Positions 5,729 to 6,832 of a stretch of DNA of 6,832 bases are shown here, piece after piece; within the stretch, counting starts at the first letter, position 1, and every line of letters starts with the position of its first letter. The notes under the pieces were generated by a model. It saw only the letters and a list, made by a program, of their open reading frames with translations, did not search any database and was not told where the DNA came from. Location: the NCBI GenBank assembly GCA_937860285.1, contig CALMBS010000370.1:1-6832 (forward strand), written 5' to 3'. Source of the DNA: an uncultured Chloroflexota bacterium (GTDB lineage Bacteria; Chloroflexota; Dehalococcoidia; UBA2247; RBG-13-53-26). A program made the position numbers and the translations under genes.

Positions 5729-5746
5729 GTAAGCTAACACTTACTT
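5727..5746. promoter_or_regulatory. Operator candidate O3 at the small membrane protein promoter
   Basis: ATGTAAGCTAACACTTACTT: GTAAG and CTTAC arms pair perfectly, and the outer bases extend this to 7-bp arms with one mismatch. On the minus strand it opens AAGTAA, as O1 does, and the GTAA-N8-TTAC core is kept. It overlaps the last two -10 bases and the predicted start point. Confidence 0.6.
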
Positions 5747-5820
5747 ACCACTCGGGTCAAGGCGGCGCCGCCGGCAAAGGGCGCCCCCGGACCCTGGCGC
5801 GTCATCGAGGGAGGAGAGGC

Positions 5821-6072
5821 ATGTCCAGAGCGTCGAGGAGAAGGCAGAGGCCACACGCAGCAAGGACGGCGCCCGGGGCGAACACCCCGCCGGCCGCCGC
5901 GGCGCCCAACCCCACCCCGGTGTCACGGGTCAGAGCGGCTCCAACCGTCAGACCGCAGAAAGCCGACACCAGGTATCAGGTCCGTCACCTGGGCCCCGAT
6001 ATCCGGCGGACGTTCCTGTCAGCCGGCATCTGCCTCCTGGCGGTGATCGTGGCCTACCTCGTGTTTCGCTGA
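5821..6072 (+). CDS. Small basic protein with one C-terminal membrane anchor
   Basis: An 83-residue product of unknown function. Residues 1-50 are strongly basic and rich in Pro and Ala (SRASRRRQRPHAARTAPG), probably disordered. A short linker YQVRHLGPDIRR follows, then one hydrophobic helix at about 64-82 (TFLSAGICLLAVIVAYLVF) ending at the terminal Arg. This is a tail-anchor or single-pass layout with the basic part in the cytoplasm by the positive-inside rule. ATG 5821 has a strong upstream site (GGAGGAGAGGC). The gene has its own near-consensus promoter with an overlapping GTAA-N8-TTAC site, like the transporter and usp. A regulatory or assembly partner of the co-regulated transporters is one possibility, but nothing in the sequence proves it. 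It converges on the NrpR-domain gene with a 14-bp gap. Confidence 0.75.
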   Translation: MSRASRRRQRPHAARTAPGANTPPAAAAPNPTPVSRVRAAPTVRPQKADTRYQVRHLGPDIRRTFLSAGICLLAVIVAYLVFR

Positions 6073-6086
6073 GGCGGCGCCCCGGC

Positions 6087-6832
6087 CTAGAGGTCCCAGA
6101 AGCTCTTCAGGCGCTCGTAGTCGACCACCGCGCAGATGGCGGCGTTCTCCGCCTGAATGCCGGCTTCCTCGGCGGCCGCCACCGGGTTGAGGCCGCCCAG
6201 CAGCAGCACTCCCACCCGGTTGGGGTCCACAGGCGACTCGCAGACCGGTTCGCCCGGCCGGCCCATCATCACCAGGCTGCCCAGGCGGGCCTCCTTGAGA
6301 CGGGCCATGATGTCCTCGGCCAGGGGCCGGCACTGGCCGGGCACCTCCGCGAAGTTGCCCAGCACCTTGCCGTCACCCAGCCGGGCGGCCCCGGTAACGT
6401 CAGTCATTCCACCCCTGATGAAGACCTCCGACGGGTCCAGGGAGGTGCCGCTGTAGTGGATGAGCTCCACGAAACGCAGCGGCCGCCCGCCCCTGATCTG
6501 CAGTATGCCCCCGAACTTGGAGTCCATGGGCACGCCGGCCTTGAGCAGCACGCCGGTGACCACAGCGCTGCACACCGTGGCCAGGCCCACCTTGCCGCTG
6601 GGTACGACCCGGTCCCCCAGGGTCTCCCCTTCCTGCGCCACGGCCACCATTTCCCCCACGGAGAGCCCCGCCTTGAAGGCCACCGCCATGGCCTTCAGCG
6701 CCCGGGGGAACTCCTCTTTCTGGAAGAGCGACAGGTTGGCCGGCAGGTACCCCCTTCGCACCTTCCAGTCGAAGGTGGTCCGGAAGGAGACCAGGCCGAT
6801 GCGGTTGATGAAGAGGCCGACCTTGTCGCCCA
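6087..6832 (-). CDS. NrpR regulatory domain (DUF128) protein, partial (N-terminus beyond right edge)
   Basis: About 247 residues of the C-terminal part are present, and the frame stays open to the right edge. The sequence matches the NrpR/DUF128 ligand-binding domain: GDKVGLFINRIGLVSF at the start of the visible part, then GEMVAVAQEGETLGD, TVCSAVVTGVLLKAGVP, DSKFGGILQIRGGRPLRFVE, SGTSLDPSEVFIRGGMTDV, NFAEVP and a closing GVLLLGGLNPVAAAEEAGI. In methanogenic archaea NrpR has a winged-helix N-terminus and one or two such domains that bind 2-oxoglutarate to control nitrogen genes. Only one domain is visible here; a winged helix and possibly a second copy would lie off the window. The true start is unseen: GTG 6759-6761 is internal, because conserved sequence continues upstream of it. 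No nif or gln gene is visible, so a nitrogen role remains inference. Confidence 0.85.
   Translation of the reverse strand, partial: GDKVGLFINRIGLVSFRTTFDWKVRRGYLPANLSLFQKEEFPRALKAMAVAFKAGLSVGEMVAVAQEGETLGDRVVPSGKVGLATVCSAVVTGVLLKAGVPMDSKFGGILQIRGGRPLRFVELIHYSGTSLDPSEVFIRGGMTDVTGAARLGDGKVLGNFAEVPGQCRPLAEDIMARLKEARLGSLVMMGRPGEPVCESPVDPNRVGVLLLGGLNPVAAAEEAGIQAENAAICAVVDYERLKSFWDL

Noticed and set aside
5761..5772. 12-bp palindrome GGCGGCGCCGCC in the small-gene leader
   Set aside because: A GC-only palindrome of this size is expected fairly often at this base composition, and there is no T-tract or loop to make it a terminator.
5741..5926. Minus-strand 61-codon frame over the third operator
   Set aside because: Antisense to the small membrane protein gene and its promoter; no ribosome site and no recognisable pattern.
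1..6832. CRISPR arrays, tRNA or rRNA genes, insertion sequences, phage genes
   Set aside because: No repeat-spacer pattern, cloverleaf, conserved rRNA segment, transposase or terminal inverted repeats seen on either strand.

Overview
This is a GC-rich bacterial window. The base composition, the tightly packed short intergenic gaps and a gene for an NrpR-type (DUF128) regulatory domain would fit a Dehalococcoidia-like member of the Chloroflexota. That placement is inferred from gene content only and is tentative.

Layout. Positions 1-3659 hold a minus-strand cluster, read right to left: a TetR-family repressor, a single-domain universal stress protein (UspA family), a CPA2/Kef-type cation:proton antiporter with a C-terminal CBS pair, and an MscS-type mechanosensitive channel cut by the left edge. 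A divergent intergenic region (about 3660-3956) carries two back-to-back sigma-70-like promoters and a tandem palindromic repeat. On the plus strand, 3957-5375 encodes an ArsB/NhaD-type (ion transporter superfamily) membrane carrier. A small unrecognised minus-strand gene (about 5382-5633) converges on it. A second promoter-bearing gap (5658-5820) precedes a plus-strand gene for an 83-residue basic protein with one C-terminal membrane anchor. This converges on a minus-strand NrpR-domain gene that runs off the right edge.

Main observation. Three 20-bp sites share the form GTAA-N8-TTAC: 2993-3012 (a near-perfect palindrome before the stress-protein gene), 3766-3785 (over the -10 of the transporter promoter) and 5727-5746 (over the end of the -10 of the small-membrane-protein promoter). 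I saw no fourth copy. Each overlaps or abuts a predicted transcription start. The parsimonious reading is that the TetR protein encoded here represses three local transcripts: usp (with the antiporter and channel downstream), the ArsB/NhaD carrier, and the tail-anchored small protein. Together these look like a local ion, pH or osmotic homeostasis regulon under one ligand-responsive repressor. The ligand, the transported ions and the role of the small protein cannot be read from the sequence.
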